Source of the DNA: Nocardia sp. BMG111209
Lineage (GTDB): Bacteria > Actinomycetota > Actinomycetes > Mycobacteriales > Mycobacteriaceae
Length of the DNA: 64,000 nucleotides
Reading direction: 5' to 3'
Assembly: GCF_000381925.1 (NCBI RefSeq)
Contig: NZ_KB907310.1
Span: forward strand, 496,001 to 560,000
Shown here one piece after another: positions 42,869 through 54,144 of the stretch; the first letter of the stretch is position 1; every line of letters begins with the position of its first letter. Position numbers and translations under genes: made by a program. Below the pieces are notes generated by a model, which saw only the letters and a list, made by a program, of their open reading frames with translations, ran no database searches and was not told the origin of the DNA.

Positions 42869-44455
42869 GTGACCCAGCTGACCGACGTGCGGCCGCCGAT
42901 CGGTGCGGGCCCGGCCTTGTCCAGCCCGGCGCCGCTGCGCCCCACCCTCGACATCGGCCCGAACGACCGGATGCGGGGCTGGCTGGTCACCATATTCCTG
43001 ACCGCGATCGCGGCGGTCACCCGCTTCACCAATCTGAACTATCCGACCGACGCCGACACCCCGGTCTTCGACGAGAAGCACTACGCGCCGCAGGCCTGGC
43101 AGCTGCTGCACGGCGGCGGGGTGGAGGACAACCCCGCGTACGGGCTGATCGTGCATCCGCCGGTGGGCAAGCAGATGATCGCCCTCGGCGAGGCGCTGTT
43201 CGGCTACACCCCGCTGGGCTGGCGGTTCACCGCGGCGCTGTCCGGCTGCCTGATCATTCTGCTGGTCATCCGGATCACCCGGCGGATGACCCGGTCCACC
43301 ATGCTCGGCGGCGCGGCGGGCATCCTGCTGATCGCCGACGGCACGACCTTCGTCTCGTCCCGGATCGGGATGCTCGACATCTTCCAGGCGCTGTTCGTAC
43401 TCGGTGCCTTCGGCTGCCTGATCGTCGACCGCGACGAGATGCTGGCGCGGATGGCCCGGGTGTACGCGGAGGGCCGCAGCACGCTGAGCCCGTACGGCCC
43501 GCGGCTCGGGGTGCGCTGGTGGCGGTTCGGTGCGGGCCTGCTGCTCGGGCTCGCCTGCGGGACCAAATGGTCCGGTATGTACTTCATCGCGTTCTTCGGG
43601 CTGATGTCGGTGGCCTTCGACATCGCCGCGCGGCGGCGCTACCGGGTACCGCAGCCATGGGCGGGTGCGCTGGTCCGGGATGTCGGGCCCGCACTGTATG
43701 CGCTGGTCGCCATTCCGCTGCTGGTCTACCTGGCGACCTATGCCGGCTGGTTCGCCGGCGAGGACAGCTACGACCGGTATTCGGTGGGCAATGCGGTCGG
43801 CACCGGCGGGACCTGGTCCTGGATACCCGACGCGTTGCGCTCGCTGTGGCACAACCAGGGCGAATCGCTGAAATTCCACGAGGGCCTGACCAATTCGGCC
43901 GGCAACCATCATCCGTGGGAGTCCAAGCCCTGGTCGTGGCCGATGAGCCTGCGGCCGATGCTGTACTACTACGCCGACACCGGTTCCACGGGCTGCGGTA
44001 AGCAGGTGTGCGTGAAGGCGGTGATGCTGATCGGCACGCCCGCGATCTGGTGGCTCTCGCTGCCGATGCTGGCGTGGGGGATCTGGCGGGTCGCGACTCG
44101 CCGGGACTGGCGCTACGCCGCGATGCTGGCCGGCTACGGCGCCGGACTGCTGCCGTGGTTCCTGACCCTGGATCGGCAGATGTACTACTTCTACGCGGTG
44201 CCGATGGCGCCGTTCCTGGTGATGGGACTCGCGCTGGTCCTCGGCGACATCCTGGGCCCGGCCCCGATCCTGCGGATACCCGGCGGGCACCGCTTCCTGG
44301 TGGCCGGCGAACGGCAGAGCCTCGGGCTGCTGCTGGTGTCCCTGTATCTCGCGCTGGTGATCGCGAACTTCATCTGGCTGTGGCCGATCCTCACGGCACT
44401 GCCGATCACGACGGACAGCTGGCACGACCATCTGTGGCTGCCGAGCTGGCGGTAG
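42869..44455 (+). CDS. pmt: Protein O-mannosyltransferase
   Basis: 528 residues, multi-spanning GT-C enzyme of the PMT family. First-loop signature with the DE pair (DADTPVFDEKHYAPQAWQLL), then VHPPVGKQMIALGEALFG and, near the end, WFLTLDRQMYYFYAVPMAPF. It transfers mannose from polyprenyl-phosphomannose to Ser/Thr of proteins being exported (Rv1002c in M. tuberculosis, also next to rsmI). GTG 42869 is chosen since a -10 box lies seven bases upstream; residues before it are not conserved. Confidence 0.92.
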   Translation: MTQLTDVRPPIGAGPALSSPAPLRPTLDIGPNDRMRGWLVTIFLTAIAAVTRFTNLNYPTDADTPVFDEKHYAPQAWQLLHGGGVEDNPAYGLIVHPPVGKQMIALGEALFGYTPLGWRFTAALSGCLIILLVIRITRRMTRSTMLGGAAGILLIADGTTFVSSRIGMLDIFQALFVLGAFGCLIVDRDEMLARMARVYAEGRSTLSPYGPRLGVRWWRFGAGLLLGLACGTKWSGMYFIAFFGLMSVAFDIAARRRYRVPQPWAGALVRDVGPALYALVAIPLLVYLATYAGWFAGEDSYDRYSVGNAVGTGGTWSWIPDALRSLWHNQGESLKFHEGLTNSAGNHHPWESKPWSWPMSLRPMLYYYADTGSTGCGKQVCVKAVMLIGTPAIWWLSLPMLAWGIWRVATRRDWRYAAMLAGYGAGLLPWFLTLDRQMYYFYAVPMAPFLVMGLALVLGDILGPAPILRIPGGHRFLVAGERQSLGLLLVSLYLALVIANFIWLWPILTALPITTDSWHDHLWLPSWR

Positions 44456-44459
44456 CGCG

Positions 44460-44825
44460 CTACTCCCGCAGGGCGAGCCGGAGATAGTTCAGCGCGGCCT
44501 CGTCGTCGAGGCCCAGTCGCCGGATCACCGCCACGTACTCGGTGGCCGCGCGGCCGGCCGCGTCCCGGGTCGGGTCGCCGGTGGAGGCGATGAACGAGCC
44601 GAGCCGGCCGCGGGTCTCCAGCACCCCGTCCTGCTCCAGTTCGCGATAGGCGCGCGCGACGGTGTTGGGAGCCAGGCCCAGTTGCGCCGCCAGCCCGCGC
44701 ACGGTGGGGATCTTGGTGCCGGCCGTCAGCTCGCCGGAGCGGACCCGGGCCATGATGCCCTGACGCAGCTGTTCGTACGGCGGGACCGCCGCGTTGTTGT
44801 GGTCGACCGGAATGTCCAGCATCAC
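44460..44825 (-). CDS. GntR-family regulator, YtrA type
   Basis: 121 residues. Winged HTH: VPPYEQLRQGIMARVRSGEL, TKIPTVRGLAAQLGLAPNTV and ARAYRELEQDGVLETRGRLG, followed by a short helical tail rather than a full effector domain, as in the YtrA subgroup. The start (GTG 44825, or ATG 44822) lies just after the arcA stop, so the two are translationally coupled. It is convergent with pmt, 4 bp apart. It probably regulates arcA or its own operon. Confidence 0.8.
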   Translation of the reverse strand: MMLDIPVDHNNAAVPPYEQLRQGIMARVRSGELTAGTKIPTVRGLAAQLGLAPNTVARAYRELEQDGVLETRGRLGSFIASTGDPTRDAAGRAATEYVAVIRRLGLDDEAALNYLRLALRE

Positions 44826-44826
44826 C

Positions 44827-46056
44827 TCATACCTCGTCGCGCAGCAACGGACAGGACAGGCAGCGCGGCCCGCCCCGGCCGGAGCCGAGTTCGGAGCCGG
44901 GGATCGTCAACACCTCGATACCCGCATCGGACAGGCGCGCGTTCGTGTTCTCGTTGCGTTCGTAGGCAACCACCACGCCCGGCGCGAGGGCCAGGGTGTT
45001 GTTGCCGTCGTCCCACTGCTCCCGTTCGGCGGTGACGTGATCGCGACCGGTGTCGAACACCCGGAGCCGGTCGATACCCATCGCCTGCGCGGCGGCCGGT
45101 AGGAACGGGTCCGGCCCGCGCATACCGACCGTACCGTCCTGCTCTTTACGGATGGTGAAGGCGTGCAGCGAGTCCTGTACCGCCGGGTACATCACCACCG
45201 CATCGACGTCGACCATCGTGCAGACGGTGTCCAGATGCATGGTCGCGCGGTTCTGGGCGATGGGGACGACCAGGACGGTGTGGGCGAGGTTGTCCTCGAA
45301 GAGGCTGCGGGCCAGTGCTTCGGCGCCCGCCGGTGAGGTGCGTTCGCCCACGCCGACGGCCACCACGCCGGGGGCCAGCAGCAGGACGTCGCCGCCCTCC
45401 ATCGGCGCGGTGTGCGATTCGTAGGCCCGCCGCACCCCGAGGAAGCGCGGGTGGAAGGCGTAGACGAGGTCGGTGAGGGAGGTTTCCCGGGCCCGGGCCG
45501 GCAGCGCCAGCGAGGTGATCGCCACCTTTGGGCCGACCCAGAACGAGGAGTCGCGGGTGAACAGCAGATTCGGCAGCGGATCGATCACGAAATCGGTGCC
45601 GTGGTGCATCCGCCGGACCAGCGAGGCGGCGTCGGACCCGAACGGCAGTTCGTCGAAGGTCATGCCGGCGGTGAGGATTCCGGCCAGTTCCGGGGCCGGG
45701 ACGCCGCGCAGATGGGCCTTGAGATCGTTGGCGAGGGAATGGCCGATGCGCCGCGCGTCGACCGCGGCGGTGATCCCCATGCTGCGCCCGGCGCCGCTGG
45801 TGGCGAGGGTCTCCACCAGTAGATCCTCCAGCAGCAGGACCTCGACCCCGCGGCCGCGCAGCACCCCGGCGAAGGTGTCGTGCTCCTGCTGGGCCCGCTC
45901 CACCCAGGGGATGGCGTCGAACAGCAGTTGATCGTTGTTACGCGGGGTGAGCCGGCGCAGTTCATCACCGGGCCGGTGCAACAGGACGGTGCGCAGCGCG
46001 CCGACCTCGGATGTCACGGAAAACGGTCGCGCCGGCGGCACAGCCTTCGTTCCCAT
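44827..46056 (-). CDS. arcA: Arginine deiminase
   Basis: 409 residues. It hydrolyses arginine to citrulline and ammonia. Active-site landmarks are all visible: [12 protein letters not shown], the [13 protein letters not shown] segment, the catalytic His in [11 protein letters not shown], and the nucleophilic Cys near the end ([12 protein letters not shown]). ATG 46056 has TACGGT seven bases upstream, fitting a leaderless promoter; in-frame residues upstream look non-coding. No arcB or arcC lies nearby, so citrulline use must occur elsewhere. The M. tuberculosis homologue Rv1001 also lies next to pmt. Confidence 0.92.
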   Translation of the reverse strand: MGTKAVPPARPFSVTSEVGALRTVLLHRPGDELRRLTPRNNDQLLFDAIPWVERAQQEHDTFAGVLRGRGVEVLLLEDLLVETLATSGAGRSMGITAAVDARRIGHSLANDLKAHLRGVPAPELAGILTAGMTFDELPFGSDAASLVRRMHHGTDFVIDPLPNLLFTRDSSFWVGPKVAITSLALPARARETSLTDLVYAFHPRFLGVRRAYESHTAPMEGGDVLLLAPGVVAVGVGERTSPAGAEALARSLFEDNLAHTVLVVPIAQNRATMHLDTVCTMVDVDAVVMYPAVQDSLHAFTIRKEQDGTVGMRGPDPFLPAAAQAMGIDRLRVFDTGRDHVTAEREQWDDGNNTLALAPGVVVAYERNENTNARLSDAGIEVLTIPGSELGSGRGGPRCLSCPLLRDEV

Positions 46057-46139
46057 GATCCTGACCGTACTGGCACGAAGCCGCATTGGCACGAAATTCG
46101 CTGGGTGCGGGAACCACCCACGGTTCCCGCACGTTGTTC

Positions 46140-46150
46140 GTTGTGACAAC
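46140..46150. promoter_or_regulatory. GTTGTGACAAC palindrome between arcA and soxR
   Basis: A perfect 11-bp palindrome, the reverse complement of the rsmI site at 42643-42653, placed 84 bp upstream of the arcA start. Possible shared operator. Confidence 0.35.
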
Positions 46151-46221
46151 GGCCGATACCCGGATACGTCGTGGTTTGTCGAATGTCACAGCTTGTCCGA
46201 AACGCCCAGTCGACCGGGGAA

Positions 46222-46239
46222 CCTCGAGTAATATTGAGG
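46222..46239. promoter_or_regulatory. SoxR operator (sox box)
   Basis: CCTCGAGTAATATTGAGG closely follows the known SoxR site form CCTCAAGTTAACTTGAGG, an 18-bp inverted repeat. It lies 76 bp before the soxR start, so autoregulation is likely; no other gene reads away from it except arcA on the opposite strand. Confidence 0.75.
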
Positions 46240-46315
46240 TTATGTCGAATGCTCGGAACCGGATGCGGGGGACGGCGGCCGACCGCCGCGGATCCCGCCG
46301 GACGGAGCCGGGACA

Positions 46316-46897
46316 TTGACGCGCACCCAGCCCTGGCAGGCGAAGGAACTCACTCCCGGGCAGCTGTCCGAACGCAGCGGGGTCGCCGTCTCCGCCCTGC
46401 ACTTCTACGAGCGCGAGGGCCTCATCACCAGCCGCCGTACCAGCGGTAATCAGCGACGATACGCTCGGGAGACGTTGCGGCGGGTGGCCTTCATCCGAAT
46501 CTCGCAGCGGGTGGGGATCCCGCTCGCGGAGATCCGCAAGGCGCTGGAAACCCTGCCGGAGGGCCGCACCCCCAATCGCAAGGATTGGGAGCGGCTGTCC
46601 ACCACCTGGCAGGAGGATCTGGATCAGCGCATCGAACAGCTGATCCGCCTGCGCGACAGCCTGACCGGCTGTATCGGCTGCGGCTGCCTCTCGCTGGCGA
46701 GCTGCCGGCTGGTGAATCCGCACGACCAGCTCGGCGACGAGGGCCCCGGCGCCCGGGTGCTGGACGTGAACATCAACTGCGCGAAGGCGCCGGGCTGCGG
46801 ACCGGACGAGGGCGGGGCGGTGGAGTACCCGCCCCTCGCCGACGAGCCGAAGAGCTGTGTGGCCGACGACCCCGCATCGCTGTGCGGCGCCGAATGA
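46316..46897 (+). CDS. soxR: Redox-sensing regulator SoxR
   Basis: 193 residues, MerR family. HTH ([20 protein letters not shown], then REGLI), a dimerisation helix, and the [2Fe-2S] ligand pattern [12 protein letters not shown] (C-x2-C-x-C-x5-C). The Cys-rich C-terminal tail is longer than in E. coli. SoxR is activated by redox-cycling compounds. The start is taken as TTG 46316 (GGAG eight bases upstream), giving the usual short N terminus. A 25-codon ORF from ATG 46242 ends over this start (TTGA) and might act as a coupled leader. The stop lies 1 bp from metG's stop, convergent. Confidence 0.87.
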   Translation: MTRTQPWQAKELTPGQLSERSGVAVSALHFYEREGLITSRRTSGNQRRYARETLRRVAFIRISQRVGIPLAEIRKALETLPEGRTPNRKDWERLSTTWQEDLDQRIEQLIRLRDSLTGCIGCGCLSLASCRLVNPHDQLGDEGPGARVLDVNINCAKAPGCGPDEGGAVEYPPLADEPKSCVADDPASLCGAE

Positions 46898-46898
46898 T

Positions 46899-48449
46899 TC
46901 AGCTCTTCGGTTCGAGATACTTCGGGAAGACGACTTCCGGTTCCGGCAGCGCGGTGCCCGCGACCAGTGCGGTGGCGATGTCGGCGAAGGTGCGGCCGGT
47001 CTGGCCCAGCAGGTCCAGGATCTTCCCGGCGGAACCCGGGATCACCGGCTGCGCCAGGATCGACACGATGCGCAGCACCTCGAGGGTCACGTAGAGGACC
47101 GTGCCCTCGCGGGCCGTGTCCCCGGCCTTCGCCAGCGCCCACGGCTGCTGCGCCGAGAAGTACCGGTTGGTCTCGCCGAGCGTGAGCCAGATCGCCTCGA
47201 GCGCCAGATGCATCTGCTGCTGGTCGAATTCGGCGCGGCAGCGGTCGAGCAGGCCGCGGGCGCGGTCGAGCAGTTCGGTGTCCTCGGCGGTGAACGCGCC
47301 GGGTTCCGGTACCGCGGAACCGAAGTCGCGCGCGACCATCTTCAGGCTGCGCTGCACCAGGTTGCCGTATTCGTTGGCCAGATCGGTGTTGATCCGCCCG
47401 ACGATCGCGTCGTGACTGTAGGAGCCGTCCTGACCGTAGGAGATCTCGCGCAGCAGGAAGAACCGCACCGGATCCAGGCCGTAGGCGTCGACCAGCGCCA
47501 TCGGATCGACCACGTTGCCGACCGATTTGGACATCTTCTCGCCCTTGTTGAACAGGAAGCCGTGCACGAACACCCGTTTCGGCAGCGCGACGCCGGCCGA
47601 CAGCAGGAACGCCGGCCAGTACACGGTGTGGAAGCGGGTGATGTCCTTGCCGATGATGTGCACATCGGCGGGCCAATACCGTTGGAACGCAGCCGAATCC
47701 GTATCCGGATAGCCGACGCCGGTGAGGTAGTTGGTGAGCGCGTCCACCCACACGTACATCACGTGCCGCGGATCCTCCGGCACCGGCACACCCCAGTCGA
47801 AGGTGGTGCGGGAGATGGACAGATCCTTCAGACCGGCCTTCACGTAGCTGACGATCTCGTTGCGCCGGGTCGCGGGCAGGATGAAATCGGGCTGCGACTC
47901 GTACAGGCCGAGCAGAGCGTCCTGATACTTCGACAGCCGGAAGAAGTAGTTGGACTCCTCGCTCCACTCCACCGGCGTGCGGGTCTCGGTGGCGACCCGG
48001 GTGCCGTCGTCGAGGACGACGGTCTCCTCCGCGGCGTAGAACGCCTCGTCGCGCACCGAGTACCAGCCCGCGTAGGTGCCGAGGTAGATGTCGCCGGCGG
48101 CCAGCATGGCCTCCCAGATGGCGATGCTCGCGCGGGTGTGATCGTCGTCGGTGGTCCGGATGAACCGGTCGTAGGAGATGTCGAGCACCTTGTCCATCTG
48201 CTCGAAGACACCCGAATTGCGCCGGGCCAGCTCCTCGACCGGGATGCCCTCGGCGGCGGCCGTCTGCTGCATCTTCTGGCCGTGCTCGTCGGTACCCGTC
48301 ATGAAGAACACGTCGTACCCGTCGAGCCGCTTGAACCGCGCGAGCGCATCGGAGGAGATGTACTCGTACGCATGCCCGATGTGCGGCACGCCGTTGGGGT
48401 AGGCGATGGCCGTGGTGAGGTAGAAGGCGGGACGTTCGGCAGCAGTCAT
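46899..48449 (-). CDS. metG: Methionyl-tRNA synthetase
   Basis: 516 residues, class I synthetase. The HIGH motif appears as [13 protein letters not shown] and the KMSKS loop as [22 protein letters not shown] and the C-terminal anticodon-binding helices ([20 protein letters not shown]) are typical of the short, zinc-free actinobacterial type. It charges tRNA-Met. ATG 48449 is chosen; the upstream in-frame stretch overlaps the divergent tatD and is not conserved. TACAGT nine bases upstream may be the -10 box. Confidence 0.95.
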   Translation of the reverse strand: MTAAERPAFYLTTAIAYPNGVPHIGHAYEYISSDALARFKRLDGYDVFFMTGTDEHGQKMQQTAAAEGIPVEELARRNSGVFEQMDKVLDISYDRFIRTTDDDHTRASIAIWEAMLAAGDIYLGTYAGWYSVRDEAFYAAEETVVLDDGTRVATETRTPVEWSEESNYFFRLSKYQDALLGLYESQPDFILPATRRNEIVSYVKAGLKDLSISRTTFDWGVPVPEDPRHVMYVWVDALTNYLTGVGYPDTDSAAFQRYWPADVHIIGKDITRFHTVYWPAFLLSAGVALPKRVFVHGFLFNKGEKMSKSVGNVVDPMALVDAYGLDPVRFFLLREISYGQDGSYSHDAIVGRINTDLANEYGNLVQRSLKMVARDFGSAVPEPGAFTAEDTELLDRARGLLDRCRAEFDQQQMHLALEAIWLTLGETNRYFSAQQPWALAKAGDTAREGTVLYVTLEVLRIVSILAQPVIPGSAGKILDLLGQTGRTFADIATALVAGTALPEPEVVFPKYLEPKS

Positions 48450-48507
48450 GATCCCATTACTGTAGTCGGCGTGCCTCGTACCGCTCGCGTGAATATCCTC
48501 CGACATC

Positions 48508-49335
48508 ATGGCCGGTAAACGACCCGCGCCCGACGCGCCGGAACCGCTGTCCCCGCTGGTGGACGCGCACACCCATCTGGATGCCTGCGGCGCCACCGAC
48601 GCGGAATCGGTTGCCGCGGTGCTGGATCGGGCCGCCGCGGTCGGGGTCGGCCGGGTGGTGACCATCGCCGACGATCTGGCCGCCGCCCGCTTCGCGGTGC
48701 GGGCCGCGCACTGGGATCCGCGCGTGTTCGCGGCGGTGGCACTGCATCCCACCAGGGCGAACGCGCTCGACGACGCGGCGCGGGCGGAGCTCGAGCAGCT
48801 GGCCGCCGATCCGCGCGTGGTGGCCGTGGGGGAGACCGGGCTGGACTACTACTGGCCCGGCAAGCTGGAGAACTGTGCCCCGGTCGAGGATCAGGTGGAG
48901 GGCTTCCGCTGGCATATCGACCTGGCCAAGCGGCTGGGCAAGCCGCTGATGATCCACAACCGCGACGCCGATTTCGACCTGCTGACCGTGCTGCTGGACG
49001 AGGGCGCGCCGGAGACGGTGATCTTCCACTGCTTCTCCTCCGACGCGACCATGGCCCTGGCCTGCGTGGAGCAGGGATACGTGCTGAGCTTCTCCGGCAC
49101 GGTGAGTTTCAAGAACGCGCACGACCTGCACGAGGCCGCGAAGCTGGTGCCCGACGAGCTGATCCTCGTGGAGACCGACGCGCCCTTCCTCACCCCGCAC
49201 CCCTTCCGTGGCGCTCCGAACGAGCCGTACTGCCTGCCCTACACCGTGCGCGCGCTGGCCGCGCTGCGCGATCGGGATCCCGGCGAACTCGCCGAGACGC
49301 TCACCGCGAACGCCGAACGGGTGTACGGGCTCTAG
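48508..49335 (+). CDS. tatD: TatD-family metal-dependent DNase
   Basis: 275 residues. Metal ligands of the TatD TIM barrel are visible: HTH in [12 protein letters not shown], Glu in [11 protein letters not shown], His in [12 protein letters not shown], His in VIFHCFSSD, and Asp in [14 protein letters not shown]. The family acts as 3'-5' exonuclease or DNase in repair and nucleic-acid recycling. TATCCT lies eight bases before ATG 48508, consistent with a leaderless transcript. The position between metG and rpfB matches M. tuberculosis Rv1008. Confidence 0.92.
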   Translation: MAGKRPAPDAPEPLSPLVDAHTHLDACGATDAESVAAVLDRAAAVGVGRVVTIADDLAAARFAVRAAHWDPRVFAAVALHPTRANALDDAARAELEQLAADPRVVAVGETGLDYYWPGKLENCAPVEDQVEGFRWHIDLAKRLGKPLMIHNRDADFDLLTVLLDEGAPETVIFHCFSSDATMALACVEQGYVLSFSGTVSFKNAHDLHEAAKLVPDELILVETDAPFLTPHPFRGAPNEPYCLPYTVRALAALRDRDPGELAETLTANAERVYGL

Positions 49336-49360
49336 CCGCGGGCTCGCGAACCGCACACAG

Positions 49361-49389
49361 CGCCCCGATCCGACATGCGGATCGGGGCG
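49361..49389 (+). terminator. Strong terminator after tatD
   Basis: A perfect 12-bp stem, CGCCCCGATCCG and CGGATCGGGGCG, closes a 5-base loop (ACATG), 26 bases after the tatD stop. It should separate tatD from rpfB transcription. Confidence 0.8.
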
Positions 49390-49455
49390 CGGTTCATTAC
49401 GATGACGGCGGATTGTTACCGACTCGCGGTATCTCCATCAATTCGTTATCCGTAA

Positions 49456-50710
<1,255 letters not shown>

Positions 50711-50712
50711 GG

Positions 50713-51477
50713 CTACATCAGCGCGCCGCCGTCGACGCGGATCTCGCTGCCGGTGATGTAGCGGCCGTCCTTCGAGGTCACCATCGCCACCACGCCCGCG
50801 ATATCGGCCGGATTGCCGAGCGCGCCGCCGTTGATCCAGCCGGTCAGCCGGGCCATCAGACCCCAGTCGGCATCGGCGGGCAGCGCCAGGTTGTCGGTGA
50901 TGCCGGTGGTGATGCCGCCCGGCACGATGTTCACCGCGCGCAGCCCCTGCTTCACGTATTCCAGCGCCAGCGAGTGGGTGAGCGCGTTGACCCCGCCCTT
51001 GGAGGCGGAGTACGCGGCCATGTACGGGTTCGAGCCGAACGCCGCGGTGGAGGAGAAGTTCACGATCACCGGATGGTCGGACTGCAGCAACTGCGGCAGG
51101 GCGGCCCGGCACATCAGGAAGGTCCCGGTCAGGTTCACGTTGATGACCTGGTTCCACAGCTCCAGCGACATCTCGTGGGTGTGCGCGGCGCGCATGATGC
51201 CCGCGGCGTTGACCAGTACATCCAGCCCGCCCAGATGGTCGGTGGCGGTCGCGCAGGCGGCCTGCGCGGAGTCCTGATCGGAGATGTCGACGGGCACGGT
51301 CAGCAGCCGGTCGGCCCGGTCCGCCGCGGCCTCGGCCGTCCCCTTCAGGCCCCGCTCGTCGATGTCGCCCCCGACGACCCGGGCGCCCTCCTCGAGCATC
51401 CGGAGCACGATGCCCCGGCCGATGCCCGAACCCGCCCCCGTGACCAGCACTCGTCGTCCGTCGTGTCTGCCCTGCAT
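50713..51477 (-). CDS. Short-chain dehydrogenase/reductase
   Basis: 254 residues with complete SDR motifs: LVTGAGSGIGRGIVLRM, NAAGIMRA, catalytic Ser in VNFSSTAAFG, YSASK, and a C-terminal GSEIRVDGG. Similar to 3-oxoacyl-ACP reductase-like NAD(P)-dependent enzymes. ATG 51477 has AGAGG seven bases upstream. It stands on the opposite strand to its neighbours rpfB and the lipase pair. Substrate unknown. Confidence 0.85.
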   Translation of the reverse strand: MQGRHDGRRVLVTGAGSGIGRGIVLRMLEEGARVVGGDIDERGLKGTAEAAADRADRLLTVPVDISDQDSAQAACATATDHLGGLDVLVNAAGIMRAAHTHEMSLELWNQVINVNLTGTFLMCRAALPQLLQSDHPVIVNFSSTAAFGSNPYMAAYSASKGGVNALTHSLALEYVKQGLRAVNIVPGGITTGITDNLALPADADWGLMARLTGWINGGALGNPADIAGVVAMVTSKDGRYITGSEIRVDGGALM

Positions 51478-51648
51478 CGCTCTGCCTCTTCCGTCGCTGC
51501 GACACCAACCCTCAGAAACTAGAACCAGTTTCAATTGACGTCAACGACATCCCGGTCGAGCGTCCGGAACCGGGAGCTTTCCACGTTCGCACCCCGTGGC
51601 CCGCTATCCTTCGCCCGGGTTTTGCCGCCGACGGAAACGAGGTGTTCG

Positions 51649-52818
51649 ATGCCGGGCAGGTGGAGGCACAAGATCTGGGCCTGGGCCGTGATCGCCGGAT
51701 GTGGGACGACCGCGATGGTCGTGCCTGCCGCCGGCGTTCCCGCCGTAGCCGGACCTTTGCCGGGTACCACGTCGGCGGTGCTGGCGCAGCCGCCCGGCTG
51801 GCACGGCATCGCCGACGGTTCGATCATCGATTACTGGACCTCCGCCTCGGACGGCACCCCGCGGCATGTCAGCGGCGCGCTGTTCGTCCCGCCGGGTAGG
51901 GCGCCGGCCCAGGGCTGGCCGATCGTCGCCTACGAACACGGCACCACCGGGCTCGGCCCCCACTGCGGCGGCATCACCGATGCCGGGAACGGGTCGCAAC
52001 GGGAGGACGAATTCCTGCAGTACTTCCTGTCCCGGGGCTTCGCGGTGGTCGCACCCGACTATGTGGGCCTCGGCCGGTTCGACACCGGCCCGCACCCGTA
52101 TCTGGAGATCCGTTCCGAGGCGGCGGCCACGATCGACCTGGTCCGCGCCGCGCGCACGGCGAACGCGCAGCTGTCGCGCACCTGGGCGGCGTTCGGGGCC
52201 TCGCAGGGCGGCCAGGCCGCACTGGGCGCCGCCCATCTACAGCAGACCCTCGCGCCGGACCTGGACTTCCGCGGTGTGGTCGCCGACGATCCCGAATCCG
52301 ATGTGGAGAAGCTGATCGTCGCCATCGGCGGCCCGAACGTGCCGGATATCCCGCTGCTGACCGGTCCGACCACCGGATTCGTGGCGATGATCCTGGCCGG
52401 TCTGCGCACGGCCCGGCCCGATCTGAACGTGAACAGCTATCTGACCCCCGAGGGTCGCGCGCTGCTCGACCGGATCGAGAAGTTGTGCCTGTACGACATC
52501 GCCGCGCACACCGCGGACGTGCAGATCGGCTCGCTGCTGTCGCGCCCGCTCGGCGACGAGGATTTCCGCGACGCGCTGGCGAGCTATATGGAGGTCCCGA
52601 TCTCCGGCTACGACGCGCCGGTGCTGTTGCTGCTCAACGCCACCGACACCATCGTGCCGGCGCCGTTGCACGCCGTGCTGGCCGCGGAGATGGTCCTCGG
52701 CGGCGTCCGTCCCCGGATCGTCATCGGTGCCGACCGGCACACCCAGCTGAACGACAGCATGTGGGCGGCGATGGACGATTTCCTGGACGGCATCACGGCC
52801 ACACCGCCGCGGCCGTAG
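51649..52818 (+). CDS. Secreted LIP-family lipase (copy 1)
   Basis: 389 residues. Signal peptide (WAWAVIAGCGTTAMVVPAAG), then the secretory-lipase pattern [38 protein letters not shown] and nucleophile motif [11 protein letters not shown]. The acid lies in LLLNATDTIVP and the His in IGADRHTQLN. The family hydrolyses triglycerides and other esters outside the cell. GAGG lies six bases before ATG 51649. A tandem paralogue follows after 128 bp. Confidence 0.87.
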   Translation: MPGRWRHKIWAWAVIAGCGTTAMVVPAAGVPAVAGPLPGTTSAVLAQPPGWHGIADGSIIDYWTSASDGTPRHVSGALFVPPGRAPAQGWPIVAYEHGTTGLGPHCGGITDAGNGSQREDEFLQYFLSRGFAVVAPDYVGLGRFDTGPHPYLEIRSEAAATIDLVRAARTANAQLSRTWAAFGASQGGQAALGAAHLQQTLAPDLDFRGVVADDPESDVEKLIVAIGGPNVPDIPLLTGPTTGFVAMILAGLRTARPDLNVNSYLTPEGRALLDRIEKLCLYDIAAHTADVQIGSLLSRPLGDEDFRDALASYMEVPISGYDAPVLLLLNATDTIVPAPLHAVLAAEMVLGGVRPRIVIGADRHTQLNDSMWAAMDDFLDGITATPPRP

Positions 52819-52946
52819 GCCCTGTGCGCGACCGGGTTCCGGTGGCCGCCGTCCGATTCGTATGGGCGCCGGGCGGTTTCACCGATCTCTCATGAATGCC
52901 CGGTACGCTCCGCCGCGAATCGTATCGGCGGTGGAAGGGGTGTTCG

Positions 52947-54095
52947 ATGCAGGTGCCCGGCGGGTGGCGAGTGCTGGCGGTCGCGACGGCGATGACGGCG
53001 GGGGTGGCGCTGGCGGGATCGAGCGGCCCGGCCACCGCCGCACCGGAGCCGGGCACGGCGACCGCGGTGCTCCCGCAGCCCGACGGCTGGCACGGGACCT
53101 CCGGCGGTTCGATCATCGAGTATCGGACCACCACCTGGGACGGGTCGCCGGTGGCCGCGAGCGGCGCGTTGCTGGTGCCGCCGGGCCCGCCGCCGGCCGG
53201 TGGCTGGCCGATCGCGGCATACGACCACGGGACCTCCGGTATGGCCCAGGACTGCGGCGGCATCACCACTCCCGGCCCCGGGGCGACTCGTCAGGACGCA
53301 TTCCTCCAGCATCTGCTGTCCCGGGGATTCGCCGTCGTGGCGCCGGATTATCTGGGGCTCGGGCGATTCGACACCGGCCCGCATCCGTACCTGGAGTTGC
53401 AGACCGAGGCGTCGGCGACCATCGATCTGGTCCGGGCGGCCCGGGCCGCACATCCGGAACTGTTGTCGCGCACCTGGATGGTGTTCGGCGGTTCGCAGGG
53501 CGGGCAGGCGGCGCTCGGCACCGCCCATCTGCAGCAGACCACCGCACCCGATCTGGATTTCCGCGGCGTGGTCGCCTTCGACCCGGAATCGGATGTGGAG
53601 AAACTGGTGACCGTCGCCCGGCCGGAGCTGCCGGACGTACCCCTGTTGTCCGGCAACGCCACCGCGCTGGTCGCGATGATGGTGGCCGGATTGCGGAGCA
53701 GCCATCCGGATCTCGACGTAGTCAGTTACCTGACCCCGCGCGGGCGGGATCTGGTCGACGCGGTCGGCGGGCTGTGCCTGCCCGACATCGGCGCCCGCGC
53801 CACGGGTATGGCGCTGCGCGACCTGTTCGCCCGGCCGCTGGCCGACGATCGGATCCGGGCCGCCGTCACCTCGTATATGGCCGTCCCGACCAGCGGATAT
53901 TCGGCGCCGGTGCTGCTGTTCCTGAATGCGAACGACGTGGTCGTGCCGTCGCCGCTGCACGCGCTGCTGACCGCCGAACTCACCGCCGGTGGGGTGGCCT
54001 TCCGGGTGGTGCCCGGTAACGGCGGGCACACCGAGTGGAATCCGCAGATGTGGGCGGCCCTGGACGAGTTCCTGGCGTCCGTCGCGACGTCGTAG
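52947..54095 (+). CDS. Secreted LIP-family lipase (copy 2)
   Basis: 382 residues, a close relative of the preceding gene along the whole length: [68 protein letters not shown] and NGGHTEWN. Signal peptide at residues 1-35 ending near ATAAP. AAGGGG precedes ATG 52947. Tandem duplication is evident. Two Cys pairs are kept at equivalent places in both copies. Confidence 0.87.
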   Translation: MQVPGGWRVLAVATAMTAGVALAGSSGPATAAPEPGTATAVLPQPDGWHGTSGGSIIEYRTTTWDGSPVAASGALLVPPGPPPAGGWPIAAYDHGTSGMAQDCGGITTPGPGATRQDAFLQHLLSRGFAVVAPDYLGLGRFDTGPHPYLELQTEASATIDLVRAARAAHPELLSRTWMVFGGSQGGQAALGTAHLQQTTAPDLDFRGVVAFDPESDVEKLVTVARPELPDVPLLSGNATALVAMMVAGLRSSHPDLDVVSYLTPRGRDLVDAVGGLCLPDIGARATGMALRDLFARPLADDRIRAAVTSYMAVPTSGYSAPVLLFLNANDVVVPSPLHALLTAELTAGGVAFRVVPGNGGHTEWNPQMWAALDEFLASVATS

Positions 54096-54131
54096 CGGTG
54101 TTCCCGCCGAAGCGCCGGAACGGATGCTTGA

Positions 54132-54137
54132 TACCTT
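54132..54137 (+). promoter_or_regulatory. -10 box of leaderless ksgA
   Basis: TACCTT fits TANNNT and ends seven bases before ATG 54145. It indicates a promoter for ksgA independent of the lipase gene. Confidence 0.55.
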
Positions 54138-54144
54138 GACGGGC

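Noticed and set aside
42848..44431. 527-codon minus frame opposite pmt
   Set aside because: Low-complexity sequence rich in Arg, Gln and His; pmt on the other strand has clear family motifs and membrane helices.
46086..46319. 77-codon + strand ORF upstream of soxR
   Set aside because: Its first half overlaps the promoter region and sox box; only the last 25 codons (from 46242) could conceivably be a leader, and this is unproven.
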